Assembly: GCF_001590725.1 (NCBI RefSeq)
Contig: NZ_LQXR01000005.1
Location: 62,001 to 126,000 of the forward strand
Length of the DNA stretch: 64,000 bases
Source: Snodgrassella sp. CFCC 13594
Lineage (GTDB): Bacteria; Pseudomonadota; Gammaproteobacteria; Burkholderiales; Neisseriaceae
Direction of reading: 5' to 3'
Positions 8,579-17,825 of the stretch are shown one piece after another. Numbering within the stretch: position 1 is the first letter of the stretch; each line of letters opens with the position of its first letter. A program made the translations under genes and the position numbers. A model generated the notes under the pieces. It worked only from the letters and a program-made list of their open reading frames with translations, was not told the origin of the DNA and made no database searches.

Positions 8579-8617
8579 AAAACCGTTTCAGGCAACCTGT
8601 GTCTGAAGCGGTTTTTT
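8579..8617 (+). terminator. Intrinsic terminator of the Asr-like gene, incorporating a DUS variant
   Basis: A 13-bp stem (8579-8591 with 8603-8615, one G-T pair) followed by T's. Its left arm contains most of TTCAGGCAACCT (8587-8598), the second DUS form in this window. Confidence 0.85.
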
Positions 8618-8711
8618 GCTACACTGCGTTTATCTCGACTGAATCTTGTGGCACGTGCTCGGTTTTAAAAATTAGTTGGGATTGCTTACTGCCATTGAAT
8701 GGTTTACTACC

Positions 8712-9374
8712 ATGCGCATACTATTACTTGAAGACGACATCATGATTGCCGAAGTACTTGGTGATACTTTAAAAGCAGCGGGCTATGCCGTGGATTGGGT
8801 GGCAGATGGTTTGCAAGCGGAAACTGCACTCAATAGCCACCAATATAATCTGGCCTTATTGGATATTGGTGTGCCCAAACAAGATGGGTTAACGGTATTG
8901 CGTCATTTACGTGCACAAACAACGGCCACCCCTGCCATTGTGATTACCGCCCGAGATACCGTCGAGGAACGCATTCTGGGCTTAGACAGCGGCGCCGATG
9001 ACTACATGGTCAAGCCCTTTGAACCTTCAGAATTGCTGGCGCGGATCCGTGCCGTTATTCGCCGTCAAAGTGGGCATGCAAATCCCGTACTGTCGAATGG
9101 CCATATTAGTCTCGATCCTGCGACGCGCGAAGCCTGTATCAATGGGTTCAGCCAGCGCTTATCGGCACGAGAATATGCTTTGTTGTATAGCTTATTACTC
9201 CACCCCGGCACTATTTTGTCTCGACAAGACTTGGAAGAGCGGCTATACGGATGGAATGAAGAGGTGGAAAGCAACGCCGTTGAAGTCGTCATCCACGGCA
9301 TCCGCAAAAAACTGGGCGCTGATGCTATTAAAAATGTACGGGGATTGGGATGGCTGGTTTCCAAGAGCGCATAA
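8712..9374 (+). CDS. OmpR-family response regulator, QseB/PmrA-like
   Basis: A 220-residue regulator: receiver domain (1-118) with acidic pocket EDD (7-9), phospho-acceptor Asp51 in LLDIGVP, Thr in VITARD and Lys102 in VKPFEP, then a winged-helix DNA-binding domain (about 125-218) ending in NVRGLGWLV. Closest in feel to QseB, PmrA and TctD. ATG 8712 gives the canonical MRILLLEDD start. The frame is open further upstream but without family support. Its gene overlaps the sensor kinase by 25 nt, so the two are translated together. The adjacent Asr-like gene is a plausible target. Confidence 0.88.
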   Translation: MRILLLEDDIMIAEVLGDTLKAAGYAVDWVADGLQAETALNSHQYNLALLDIGVPKQDGLTVLRHLRAQTTATPAIVITARDTVEERILGLDSGADDYMVKPFEPSELLARIRAVIRRQSGHANPVLSNGHISLDPATREACINGFSQRLSAREYALLYSLLLHPGTILSRQDLEERLYGWNEEVESNAVEVVIHGIRKKLGADAIKNVRGLGWLVSKSA

Positions 9375-10750
9375 AATACTCACTACAATGGCGTTTGATT
9401 ATTCTAATGTCGATATTGGTGACCATCATGGCCGTATTGGGTGGCGCTATTGCTTTTCAAACCACGTTTGCGGAAGCGCAAGATTTGCAAGATGCACAAT
9501 TGCAGCAAATTGCGCGTTTACTTGACCCCAACAGCCCTGCCCTGAAACAAGACAATCGCGAAGACATTAATTTCCCCGAATCGGCCAGCCAACTGCCCAA
9601 ACCTAGGGTTTTGGCACAATCTCTCGATTCGCCTTATTTAAATTTGATGTTTGAAGACAATCAAGCGCATTTGCGCCTGCATGCCTTGGGTGACGGTTTT
9701 CACAATTTTGTCACGGCTACACGCCACTGGCGCTTGTATATCCATACACACCATCACAAACGTGTAGTGGTTGCCCAACGTACAGCCTATCGTAATCGAT
9801 TGGCCGCCGACAGTGCCAAAAGCACCATTTGGCCTTTTTTAATTTTATTGCCGCTACTTTGGCTATTGACGGCTCTATTCATCCGCACTTTATTCAAGGC
9901 CACCCAAAAACTCAGTATCGAACTGGCCAGTCGCAATGAATATGACTTGTCTCCCATGGATGAGTCTCAGGTGCCGATTGAAATACGTCCATTCGTATCA
10001 TCCATGAACCGTTTATTCATACAGCTTCAGGCAGCGATTGAACACGACAAACAATTCATTGGCATGGCAGCCCATGAATTGCGCACCCCCATCACAGCGC
10101 TGACACTGCAAATTGCCCGTTTTGAAGAACCGCATTTATCGCCTCAAGAACAAGAAAAATTATTAACCGACATTAAAGCAGGCATTCATCGAACCCATCA
10201 ATTGCTTAGCCAACTATTGAGTATGGCCCGGGCACAGCACCAGGAAACGCGCACTGACACAGAAAGCGGTCCCAGAACTGAATTACTGCCTTTGCTACGT
10301 GATTTGTATGCCGAATTGTGGCCGCTGGCCGAAACCAAAAATCAAGATTGTGGCGTAGGATTAACACAACAGTATCAGATACAGATTCAGGCAGCCGATT
10401 TGCACACGATTTTGAAAAACTTACTGGAAAACGCCATTCGTTACACGCCCCCTCAGGGGCACATCAATGTGCGTGATGAAATCACCGATCAACATAAATT
10501 GATCATTTGGGTAGAAGACAGCGGATGTGGCATTCCGATGGATGAGCAACAGCGTGTATTCGAGCCTTTTTACCGAGTAATGGGCAACGCAGAAACCGGC
10601 AGCGGATTGGGACTGGCTATTGTACAAACCTTGTGCCGGCGATGGGCAATAACCGTATTATTGGGGCAGTCTGAAATCAAATCGGCCACACAAGGGTTGG
10701 CAATCGGTTTGGTTTTTGAACCCACACAATACACCGCCACTCATCCGTGA
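9350..10750 (+). CDS. Sensor histidine kinase, QseC/PmrB-like
   Basis: A 466-residue membrane kinase. TM1 spans about residues 14-37, a periplasmic sensor domain runs to about 160, TM2 follows (IWPFLILLPLLWLLTALFI), then a HAMP-like linker. The dimerisation motif AAHELRTPITAL puts the phospho-accepting His at 242, and the ATPase domain shows the N box (LLENAIRY), DSGCGIP and GSGLGLAI. It partners the upstream overlapping response regulator. The signal is unknown. The gene ends at a compact hairpin shared with the convergent roadblock gene. Confidence 0.9.
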   Translation: MAGFQERIKYSLQWRLIILMSILVTIMAVLGGAIAFQTTFAEAQDLQDAQLQQIARLLDPNSPALKQDNREDINFPESASQLPKPRVLAQSLDSPYLNLMFEDNQAHLRLHALGDGFHNFVTATRHWRLYIHTHHHKRVVVAQRTAYRNRLAADSAKSTIWPFLILLPLLWLLTALFIRTLFKATQKLSIELASRNEYDLSPMDESQVPIEIRPFVSSMNRLFIQLQAAIEHDKQFIGMAAHELRTPITALTLQIARFEEPHLSPQEQEKLLTDIKAGIHRTHQLLSQLLSMARAQHQETRTDTESGPRTELLPLLRDLYAELWPLAETKNQDCGVGLTQQYQIQIQAADLHTILKNLLENAIRYTPPQGHINVRDEITDQHKLIIWVEDSGCGIPMDEQQRVFEPFYRVMGNAETGSGLGLAIVQTLCRRWAITVLLGQSEIKSATQGLAIGLVFEPTQYTATHP

Positions 10751-10773
10751 TTTGGAATAATCTATTCCAAATC
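10749..10773. terminator. Hairpin spanning the stop codons of two convergent genes
   Basis: GATTTGGAATA (10749-10759) and TATTCCAAATC (10763-10773) form an 11-bp perfect stem with a 3-nt loop, covering the ends of both the kinase gene and the convergent roadblock gene. There is no long T tract, so a transcript-end role is inferred. Confidence 0.5.
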
Positions 10774-11130
10774 AAATACGGAATTGATACTTTTAATGGC
10801 ATTTTTGGCTTCAAATAGCACCATCCCTAATCGGGCATTTTGGCTAGTTAAAACAGCCAACAGCGCCATTTTATTGATTTCAAACATCACCAAATAACCA
10901 TTGTCAGTATGAATAATGATGTGGTCTTGTTGGCTACTGAATATTTCTTGGGCAGCGCGGTTTCCCACTGAAATCATGGCCGCAACCATGGCGCTGAGAC
11001 GGTCTTCATTCACCCCATGTGCCAATGATGTCATGATGGGCAAGCCATCAACAGAAAGCACCGCAGAAGAAGTCACATCTGGTGTTGTATTCAATTGCCG
11101 CAGCGCGTCTTTGATTAATTCGTAAGCCAT
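10762..11130 (-). CDS. Roadblock/LC7-domain protein
   Basis: A 122-residue single-domain protein. The order ALRQLNTTPDVTSSAVLSVDGLPIMTS, AAMISVGNRAAQEIF, HTDNGYLVMFEIN, ALLAVLTSQNARLGMVLFEAK is that of Roadblock/LC7 proteins such as MglB, which often act as GTPase-activating or scaffold partners of small Ras-like GTPases. No GTPase gene lies nearby in this window, so the partner is unknown. It is convergent with the kinase gene and followed by upp on the same strand after a 140-bp gap. Confidence 0.72.
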   Translation of the reverse strand: MAYELIKDALRQLNTTPDVTSSAVLSVDGLPIMTSLAHGVNEDRLSAMVAAMISVGNRAAQEIFSSQQDHIIIHTDNGYLVMFEINKMALLAVLTSQNARLGMVLFEAKNAIKSINSVFDLE

Positions 11131-11272
11131 AAGTTCACACCCAATTCACATTAACCTAACATTCTAAAGCAGAATGGCCTATTGAAATTGATACAAATCA
11201 AATATGATTCAATATGTTATTATCATAATGTCATCTATTTGATTTGTTCCCCTATTATTCAAGTATAAGCAA

Positions 11273-11905
11273 TTAAGCGTGTTTGGTGCCGAAAATTTTA
11301 TCCCCGGCATCGCCCAACCCAGGAATGATGTATCCATTTTCATTCAAGTGGTCATCCAATGCAGCTGCATAAATGGTTACATCGGGATGAGCTGCATTCA
11401 CGGTCGCGACCCCTTCTGGCGCAGCCACCAGCACCAAGGCTTTGATATTTTTACAACCTTTCTTCTTCAGTAGCGCAATAGTGGCATTCATAGAGCCACC
11501 AGTAGCCAACATCGGATCAATAATCAATGCTGGACGCTTATCCATTTGATCGACAAATTTATCGAAATATGGCACAGGTTCCAAAGTTTCTTCGTCCCGC
11601 TGCAAACCCACCACGCTGATTTTGGCAGTAGGAATCAAATCCAATACGCCATCCAGCATGCCCAATCCGGCACGCAAAATCGGCACGATAGTGACGGTTT
11701 TGCCTTTAATCCGATATCCGTCAATTTCCCCACACCAGCCCGGCATTTTCATCGTTTCCAACTCAAAATCACGGCTGGCTTCATAAGCCATTAAGCGCGC
11801 TAATTCTTTGGTCAGCGTGCGGAAGCGATAGGTGCTGCAGTCAGCCTCGCGCATCAGTGACAATTTATGCTTCACCAAAGGGTGATTGATTACGGTTAAG
11901 TTCAT
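11273..11905 (-). CDS. upp: Uracil phosphoribosyltransferase
   Basis: A 210-residue type I phosphoribosyltransferase that makes UMP from uracil and PRPP. The PRPP loop is [27 protein letters not shown] contacts pyrophosphate, and [12 protein letters not shown] near the end is the uracil-binding region. Length matches E. coli Upp (208). It is monocistronic in appearance, bounded upstream by the grxD terminator. Confidence 0.96.
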   Translation of the reverse strand: MNLTVINHPLVKHKLSLMREADCSTYRFRTLTKELARLMAYEASRDFELETMKMPGWCGEIDGYRIKGKTVTIVPILRAGLGMLDGVLDLIPTAKISVVGLQRDEETLEPVPYFDKFVDQMDKRPALIIDPMLATGGSMNATIALLKKKGCKNIKALVLVAAPEGVATVNAAHPDVTIYAAALDDHLNENGYIIPGLGDAGDKIFGTKHA

Positions 11906-11928
11906 TATTTGCTTTCGTCATCAAATTT

Positions 11929-11995
11929 AGGTTGCCTGAACCATTCAGGCAGCCACAAAAAAAGCGCCTGTCACCATATCGACAGACACCTTTTT
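11929..11995 (-). terminator. Terminator region downstream of grxD with DUS pair
   Basis: On the reverse strand an imperfect stem (AGGTGTCTGTC with GACAGGCGCT, about 11962-11993) is followed by seven T's, then by a DUS pair (AGGTTGCCTGAA at 11929-11940 and TTCAGGCAGCC at 11944-11954). Confidence 0.65.
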
Positions 11996-12006
11996 CACAT
12001 ATTCAT

Positions 12007-12318
12007 TTATAGTTTGCCCAAAAGATCTTGCAGTTCGCCAGCTTCAAACATTTCCATCATAATGTCGGAACCACCCACAAACTCACCATTCACATACAAT
12101 TGCGGAATCGTCGGCCAATCGGCATAGGTTTTGATGCCTTGGCGAATATCATCATCTTCCAACACATTCACCGTGTAAAAATCTGCGCAACCAGCTGCCT
12201 GCAGAATCTGCACCGCGCGAGAAGAAAACCCGCACTGCGGAAATTGTTTGGTGCCTTTCATAAACAGCACCACCGGGTGGCTATCCACCAGCGTTTTAAT
12301 CTGAGCCTGAACGTCCAT
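12007..12318 (-). CDS. grxD: Monothiol glutaredoxin (Grx4/GrxD type)
   Basis: A 103-residue monothiol glutaredoxin with the hallmark CGFS site in [14 protein letters not shown]. Other family signatures are VVLFMKGTK near the N terminus, [20 protein letters not shown] (cis-Pro and glutathione site) and a short C-terminal helix. Such proteins bind a bridging [2Fe-2S] cluster with glutathione and carry clusters to target proteins. The frame is open further upstream, but ATG 12318 with GGACAA before it gives the family's start and lies just past the rsmB stop, so it is the last gene of the murI-purN-DUF3108-rsmB-grxD string. Confidence 0.93.
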   Translation of the reverse strand: MDVQAQIKTLVDSHPVVLFMKGTKQFPQCGFSSRAVQILQAAGCADFYTVNVLEDDDIRQGIKTYADWPTIPQLYVNGEFVGGSDIMMEMFEAGELQDLLGKL

Positions 12319-12343
12319 GTGTTGTCCTTTATCTTCTGTTGAT

Positions 12344-13621
12344 TTATTGATCAGTGCGTGCCAATACCGCTGCAAAAAAGCCATCGGTGTGGTGTTCTGC
12401 TGTGCTGAGTTGCAAAAATTCACCCGTATCCAATCCAATCTTGGCCTCAGCCAGCAAAGTTGATACTGGTACTAGCTGCCATTGTGGATGGGTTTGTAAA
12501 AATGCTGCAACTTGCGCTTGGTTTTCTTCAGGCAACACGCTGCAAGTTGCATACACCAATCGCCCGCCCGGCCGAACCAAAGGCGCTGCCGCCTGCAAAA
12601 TTGCCTGCTGCTGCACACATAAAGCATGAATGTGCGCTTGGCTTTGCCGATATTTTAAATCAGGATTGCGTCGCAGTGTACCCAAACCAGAACAAGGTGC
12701 ATCCACCAGCACACAATCGGCTTTGCCGCGCAAGCGCTCTACTCGGGCATCTGTTTCGCTTTCAATGCGTTGTGGATGGATATTGGTAAGGCCCGCGCGC
12801 ACCATACGCGGTTTCAGGTTTGCTAGGCGTTTTTCAGCTACATCAAAGGCATATAGTCGACCACTGCCTGCCATCATCGCCCCCATGGCCAAGGTTTTAC
12901 CACCAGCACCAGCACAGAAATCCACTGCCATCTGCCCTCGCTTTACACCTGTAAGCAACGCCAATAATTGGCTGCCTTCGTCTTGAACTTCTAAGCTACC
13001 GTTCAAAAACAAAGGGTGTTGGTTTAAGGCTGGCTTATCGGCAAAACGAATGCCCCACGGAGAGTATGGCGTAGCCGTGCATGCCAACCCTTCTGCCTGT
13101 AATTGTGCCAAAACTTTATCGCGTTTGGCTTTGAGCGTATTCACCCGCACGTCCAGTGAAGCGCCTGCAGTCAAACTGCGACCAAACTGCATAATCTGCG
13201 CATCGTCATACCGATTGAGCCGTAAGCACTCTATGAGCCATTGCGGCAATTCAGCAGCCGTAGCAAGCCTAGATGCCCATGTTGCTTTATTTGCCTTTAA
13301 TGCCTCTAACCAAACCCGATCTTCTTCGCTACACAAATGAGCCACCGCCGCCACGCTCAGCCCACGCCCCAAAACCAATGCAGCCAATGCGGTTCGTCTG
13401 GGCTCGCGACTGGGTTTGGGCAAAGCCGTGGTAATTTTCTCCAAATGGCGCACAGCGGCAAAAACGGTTTCGGCAATTTCGTGCCGATCTTGCCTGCCAA
13501 GCTTGCGCTGGCGCCGAAAAGCAGACGACAACACCACATCAGCAGGTTGTCTAAACGTTAAAATTTGCGCCAAAATATCGGCACTGGCTTGTAATTGCGT
13601 TGCGTTCATGGTGTTCATCAA
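12344..13621 (-). CDS. rsmB: RsmB/NOP-family 16S rRNA (cytosine-C5) methyltransferase
   Basis: A 425-residue RNA m5C methyltransferase. An N-terminal NusB-like helical region (to about 150) precedes a Rossmann domain with [14 protein letters not shown] (SAM site), [16 protein letters not shown] and [11 protein letters not shown], the two motifs holding the catalytic and releasing cysteines. E. coli RsmB modifies C967 of 16S rRNA. The exact target here is inferred from family. The start overlaps the stop of the DUF3108 gene by 4 nt. MMNTM gives several possible start Met's. Confidence 0.88.
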   Translation of the reverse strand: MMNTMNATQLQASADILAQILTFRQPADVVLSSAFRRQRKLGRQDRHEIAETVFAAVRHLEKITTALPKPSREPRRTALAALVLGRGLSVAAVAHLCSEEDRVWLEALKANKATWASRLATAAELPQWLIECLRLNRYDDAQIMQFGRSLTAGASLDVRVNTLKAKRDKVLAQLQAEGLACTATPYSPWGIRFADKPALNQHPLFLNGSLEVQDEGSQLLALLTGVKRGQMAVDFCAGAGGKTLAMGAMMAGSGRLYAFDVAEKRLANLKPRMVRAGLTNIHPQRIESETDARVERLRGKADCVLVDAPCSGLGTLRRNPDLKYRQSQAHIHALCVQQQAILQAAAPLVRPGGRLVYATCSVLPEENQAQVAAFLQTHPQWQLVPVSTLLAEAKIGLDTGEFLQLSTAEHHTDGFFAAVLARTDQ

Positions 13622-14316
13622 ATTTTATGCCCGTCCCACAAATAACTTTGTAGTTCAAGCGAGTAAATACGACCATCATCTTCATAGCGAATGCGCACAG
13701 GCACTCGCGGCGGTGTCGTGCGAATGATATAAGAAATAAGGCTGCCCTTGTTATCGATACGATATTCCCGCACTCGCTCACGCTGATTTCCTACCTGCAT
13801 GAAGCGCTCACCTGCATCCGTTATGTTAGGCAAAGCATAGACTTTTTTGCCATTGGTTAAGTAGGCCTTTGTGGGCATGGCCTGCGGTTGCCATGCCAAT
13901 TGCCACGCCAGAGAAAAAACATCGTACACAGGTCCATCAACTGGCATGTTTTGGGTAGGTTGTGCCGTTCTGCCATAGTTCAACATTCCCGGTTGCCATT
14001 GCGCGCGCGCGTACTGCTTTCCTTGCCGGATATCTTGATAATCGCGCAGTTGTAAGGTGTGTTGGATCAACACACCTGATGACACAAAATGCCATGACCA
14101 CAACCATGCATCCATTTTGGCCGAAACCTGATAGTGCGATTGCTGACGCTGGAACGACAAGGTCGCCGGTATATGCAAAGATGTGTCATACACCACAGTG
14201 ATTTGATGTGGCCAATCACCTTCATTAACGGGTGTAGCGGCCACAGAGGTAGACACCAAACCCCAACACCCCAAGCAAGCCATCAATATCGCTCGCGCGA
14301 TAGGTTGCCGCCTCAC
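13618..14316 (-). CDS. DUF3108-domain periplasmic protein
   Basis: A 232-residue protein with a signal peptide (RAILMACLGCWGLVSTSVAA), whose mature part fits DUF3108: YDTSLHIPATLSFQRQQSHYQVSAKM, then PVYDVFSLAWQLAW, LTNGKKVYALP and VPVRIRYEDDGRIYSLELQSY. Function unknown; predicted beta-rich. It overlaps purN upstream and rsmB downstream by 4 nt each, so the three are translationally coupled, an arrangement I associate with Neisseriaceae. Confidence 0.75.
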   Translation of the reverse strand: MRRQPIARAILMACLGCWGLVSTSVAATPVNEGDWPHQITVVYDTSLHIPATLSFQRQQSHYQVSAKMDAWLWSWHFVSSGVLIQHTLQLRDYQDIRQGKQYARAQWQPGMLNYGRTAQPTQNMPVDGPVYDVFSLAWQLAWQPQAMPTKAYLTNGKKVYALPNITDAGERFMQVGNQRERVREYRIDNKGSLISYIIRTTPPRVPVRIRYEDDGRIYSLELQSYLWDGHKI

Positions 14317-14942
14317 GCCAGTAACACAGCCGTAGTGCTGATCGCAGGCGGCGTGTGTTTCACACGATTGCCCACCGTCGTCAGGCTGCCTGAAACAAAA
14401 TCAGCCACCGCGCGCACCAATAATTGGTGCTCTACCATCAACACGCGCGCTGCTAAAGCAGCGGCCGTATCATTTTCTTGAATCGGCACCACGCCTTGGC
14501 TAATGATGGGCCCCGCATCCAATTCCGGTGTGACAAAATGCACCGTGCAACCGGCCACGCGACAGCCTGCGTCCAATGCCCGCTGATGGGTATCCAGCCC
14601 TGTAAATGCGGGCAACAAAGAAGGGTGAATATTGATCAACCTACCCGCATAATGCAGGCAAAAAGTCGAACTCAAAATACGCATGTATCCGGCCAACACC
14701 ACCAAATCGGGCTGGTATTGGTCAATGGTATTCATCAGCGCCTCATCAAAGTCATCGCGCTGGGCGTATTGTTTGGGCAAAACTACCTGCGTACTCAAAC
14801 CATGTTGTGCCGCCCAAATGATGCCTTCGGCATCGGCTTTGTTGCTCACTACAGCAGCAATCTGCGCACCGGGTATCGGCGACTCGACCAAAGCGCGCAT
14901 ATTGCTGCCTCGACCAGAAATCAAAATCACAATATTTTTCAT
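14313..14942 (-). CDS. purN: Phosphoribosylglycinamide formyltransferase
   Basis: A 209-residue enzyme transferring a formyl group from 10-formyl-THF to GAR in purine synthesis. Motifs: VILISGRGSNMRAL (phosphate loop), VLAGYMRILSS, INIHPSLLPAFTGLDTHQRAL with the catalytic Asn and His, and VTPELDAGPII with the catalytic Asp. ATG 14942 gives MKNIVI. The frame extends to a TTG at 14957 without a better ribosome binding site. It starts 17 nt after murI, in the same operon. A perfect DUS (14383-14394) lies inside the gene near its 3' end. Confidence 0.94.
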   Translation of the reverse strand: MKNIVILISGRGSNMRALVESPIPGAQIAAVVSNKADAEGIIWAAQHGLSTQVVLPKQYAQRDDFDEALMNTIDQYQPDLVVLAGYMRILSSTFCLHYAGRLINIHPSLLPAFTGLDTHQRALDAGCRVAGCTVHFVTPELDAGPIISQGVVPIQENDTAAALAARVLMVEHQLLVRAVADFVSGSLTTVGNRVKHTPPAISTTAVLLA

Positions 14943-14958
14943 GTTATTCGCCGCCAAA

Positions 14959-15768
14959 CTAACCCAAGGATACCATTTCCAGTTGATCCAAACTGCGCCC
15001 CAAGAACCGTTCGCCTATGGTTTGGAAACGCAAAGGGATGTCACTCACATAGAAACGATAATCAGCACCACTGTGATTGGGGTTTTCCAAACCCATACGC
15101 GCCAGAGCTTGAGCCGTGGCTTCTGCAGTGGTAATGGCAGAATCCACCAACGCAATATGCGGTGCTTCTTCTTTCAATAAAGGTTTCAGCAAGGGAAAAT
15201 GGGTGCAACCCAAAACCAGCGTATCAATGTCTTCCGCCAGCAATGGCTTCAGGTATTCGCGTACCGTCAGGCGGGTCACTTCATGATCTAACCAACCCTC
15301 TTCCACCAAGGGCACCAACAATGGGCAAGCTTGCGACAAAACCCGTGCCTGTGGATTTTGGCTGTGGATAGCACGTGCATAAGCATTGCTGTTGACGGTG
15401 GTGCTGGTGGCTATGATGCCAATATGGTTATTGTGCGTGGTGGACAGAGCGGCTTCCGAACCAGCGGTAATCACATCCAATACTGGCATGCCACCTGCTA
15501 ACTGACGTACTTTCTGTCCAGCGACCGCTGCGATGGTGTTGCATGCGATCACCAGTGCCTTCACATCATGTTCCAGCAAAAAAGAAACAATTTGCTCGGT
15601 GTAGGTTTCAATGGTATGTCTGGATTTGACGCCATAAGGCACGCGGGCGGTATCACCAAAATACACAATATTTTCATTGGGCAGGCGCTCCATCAGCGCC
15701 CGCACATTGGTTAAACCACCTACGCCTGAATCAAATACGCCAATCGGCCTTTGTTGTACTGAAGTCAT
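14959..15768 (-). CDS. murI: Glutamate racemase
   Basis: A 269-residue cofactor-independent racemase that makes D-glutamate for peptidoglycan. Both catalytic cysteines are visible in ALVIACNTIAA (about residue 77) and LVLGCTHFPLL (about 188), with FDSGVGGLTNVRAL at the N terminus and YFGDTARVPYG. Length is typical. First gene of the murI-purN-DUF3108-rsmB-grxD run, preceded by a DUS at 15795-15806. Confidence 0.96.
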   Translation of the reverse strand: MTSVQQRPIGVFDSGVGGLTNVRALMERLPNENIVYFGDTARVPYGVKSRHTIETYTEQIVSFLLEHDVKALVIACNTIAAVAGQKVRQLAGGMPVLDVITAGSEAALSTTHNNHIGIIATSTTVNSNAYARAIHSQNPQARVLSQACPLLVPLVEEGWLDHEVTRLTVREYLKPLLAEDIDTLVLGCTHFPLLKPLLKEEAPHIALVDSAITTAEATAQALARMGLENPNHSGADYRFYVSDIPLRFQTIGERFLGRSLDQLEMVSLG

Positions 15769-15990
15769 ATGAATACCTGCTTACAGACAAATCGAGGCTG
15801 CCTGAAAACACAGACAGCCTGCCTAAGATAGGGCCTCATTGTAGCATTATTGGGGCATTGGAATGGCAACAATATTAATGTTAAAAATCGCAAAAAGCCA
15901 GCAAATACACTGTGTCTGCGGGTATTAAGGGTTCCTCTTTACCATCGATTACCGCATAATAAATGATATTTAAACCTGCTGGTTTACCCC

Positions 15991-16476
15991 ATGGCTGAAT
16001 TGTTATCTCAACCCATTGTGCTTCATGATGAAGCCGCCACATTGCATTTTGGCGCCGCATTGGCTGCCTGTTTGAAGGCGCCTTTGGTGGTATGGCTGAT
16101 GGGCGATTTGGGTGCAGGCAAAACCACGCTGGTGCGCGGTCTTCTGCGCAGCCAAGGTTACACTGGTTCGGTAAAAAGCCCCACCTATACATTGGTGGAG
16201 CGTTATGACATTGGCAACCAAGTTTGGCAGCATTTTGACTTGTATCGCTTCCACGCTCCTGAAGAGTGGTTGGATGCAGGTTTTGACGAATTAATTGACG
16301 ACCAAGTTGTGGCACTGATTGAGTGGCCCAAACAAGCCGAAGGATTTCTTCCCATGCCAGATTTAACCATTACACTAACCTCTGTTGACGCAGGCCGCGA
16401 AGCAATACTGCATGCGCACACTGCTGCCGGTCAAACCGCAATCAACGCATTATCTGAATCATCATGGCAAATTTAA
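15991..16476 (+). CDS. tsaE: tRNA threonylcarbamoyladenosine ATPase TsaE
   Basis: A 161-residue P-loop ATPase of the t6A37 tRNA modification pathway, working with TsaB and TsaD. The Walker A is GDLGAGKTTLVRG, followed by SPTYTLVERYD and HFDLYRF, then LIEWPKQAEGFLP, all family signatures. Its 3' end overlaps amiC by 13 nt, the tsaE-amiC coupling seen in many proteobacteria. Upstream, 15807-15990 holds nothing I can call beyond AT-rich promoter-like sequence. Confidence 0.95.
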   Translation: MAELLSQPIVLHDEAATLHFGAALAACLKAPLVVWLMGDLGAGKTTLVRGLLRSQGYTGSVKSPTYTLVERYDIGNQVWQHFDLYRFHAPEEWLDAGFDELIDDQVVALIEWPKQAEGFLPMPDLTITLTSVDAGREAILHAHTAAGQTAINALSESSWQI

Positions 16477-17780
16477 CCCGTCGCACATTACTGCAATTTT
16501 GTTCAGGTAGCCTATTGCTGAGCCTAGCGCCTGCATCTTGGGCTAAAGCTGGCGCCGATATTGTGGCGTCGCGCATCTGGCCAGCCACGGCATACACCCG
16601 CCTGACACTGGAATCCACCACACCGATTGAATACAAACAATTTATGCTGAGTAATCCAACGCGACTGGTGGTGGACATCAAAGGCTTTGCCACCAATCAA
16701 GTCTTGCACAGCCTCAGCCAAAAAGTCCTGCCCATGGACCCTTATATCAAAAGCGTCCGCATTGGCCAGTTTGGTAACGATACCGTGCGTATCGTAATGG
16801 ACTTAAAAACCGCCGTTAATCCACAAGTATTTACCCTCAAACCGGTAGCCAACTTCCGCAACCGCCTGGTGGTGGATTTATACCCAAGTACGGCCGTAGC
16901 ACTGGCACAAGAACAAAATGACCCCTTGATGGCTCTATTGCAAGATTACAATCGCGGCAAGATCAACAGCGATGGTACCAGTACCGCGCAAGCGGCCGCC
17001 CCCACACCACCAGTTCAAAAGCCAACACAGCAAGCCAGCAATACCCTCATCGATAACACCCCAGTGCCCTCCAAGCCCAACCGCCTCAATCGGCAGCCTA
17101 TAGTGATGATTGATCCAGGTCATGGCGGCGAAGACCCCGGCGCCATCGGGCCATCGGGCTTGCGTGAAAAGGATGTGGTTTTAGCCATCGCCCGCGAAAC
17201 CAAGAAACAACTAGATGCATTGGGCTACAAAACATACATGACCCGCAACGAAGACATTTTTATTCCATTGGGTGTACGCGTAGCCAAAGCACGGAAGCTC
17301 AAGGCCGATGTTTTCGTGTCCATCCATGCAGATGCCTTTACCAACCCTTCTGCCAAAGGCACCGGTGTCTACGCGCTGAGTCCCAAAGGCGCCACCAGCG
17401 CTGCAGCGAAATATTTGGCCAAAACCCAAAATGAAGCCGACAGCATAGGTGGGGTAAATTATTCAAAAGACACCACCGTCAACAATACTTTATTTGATCT
17501 GGCCCAAACCGCAACCATCAATGACAGTTTAAAACTGGGTAAAGGTGTACTGGATCAGTTGGCTAAAATCAACAAACTTCACAAAGGTTCTGTAGATCAA
17601 GCCAATTTTGCGGTCTTGAAAGCACCGGACATTCCATCTATCTTGGTGGAAACCGCCTTCATTTCCAACCCCACCGAAGAGCAATTGTTGTCCACTGGCG
17701 CCTTTCGCAAAAAAGCAGCATCATCTATTGCTGGCGGCGTAAAAGGCTATTTATCCAATGCGGTATTGGCTCGGCGTTAG
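16464..17780 (+). CDS. amiC: N-acetylmuramoyl-L-alanine amidase AmiC, Tat-exported
   Basis: A 438-residue periplasmic amidase that cuts stem peptides from glycan to separate daughter cells. The N terminus MANLTRRTLLQFCSGS carries a twin-arginine signal ending near PASWA. An AMIN domain (about 35-145) for septal localisation follows, then a Gln/Pro linker and an Amidase_3 catalytic domain (about 212-435). Zinc and catalytic residues appear in IDPGHGGEDPG, LREKDV, VSIHADAF and VETAFISNP. Overlaps tsaE by 13 nt. Confidence 0.94.
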   Translation: MANLTRRTLLQFCSGSLLLSLAPASWAKAGADIVASRIWPATAYTRLTLESTTPIEYKQFMLSNPTRLVVDIKGFATNQVLHSLSQKVLPMDPYIKSVRIGQFGNDTVRIVMDLKTAVNPQVFTLKPVANFRNRLVVDLYPSTAVALAQEQNDPLMALLQDYNRGKINSDGTSTAQAAAPTPPVQKPTQQASNTLIDNTPVPSKPNRLNRQPIVMIDPGHGGEDPGAIGPSGLREKDVVLAIARETKKQLDALGYKTYMTRNEDIFIPLGVRVAKARKLKADVFVSIHADAFTNPSAKGTGVYALSPKGATSAAAKYLAKTQNEADSIGGVNYSKDTTVNNTLFDLAQTATINDSLKLGKGVLDQLAKINKLHKGSVDQANFAVLKAPDIPSILVETAFISNPTEEQLLSTGAFRKKAASSIAGGVKGYLSNAVLARR

Positions 17781-17825
17781 TTTCAAAGCCAACCGTTTTC
17801 CAACCCGATGTGAGGAGCAAACACC

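Noticed and set aside
15881-16315. 144-codon reverse frame opposite tsaE
   Set aside because: Antisense to the clear Walker A protein TsaE; no motif.
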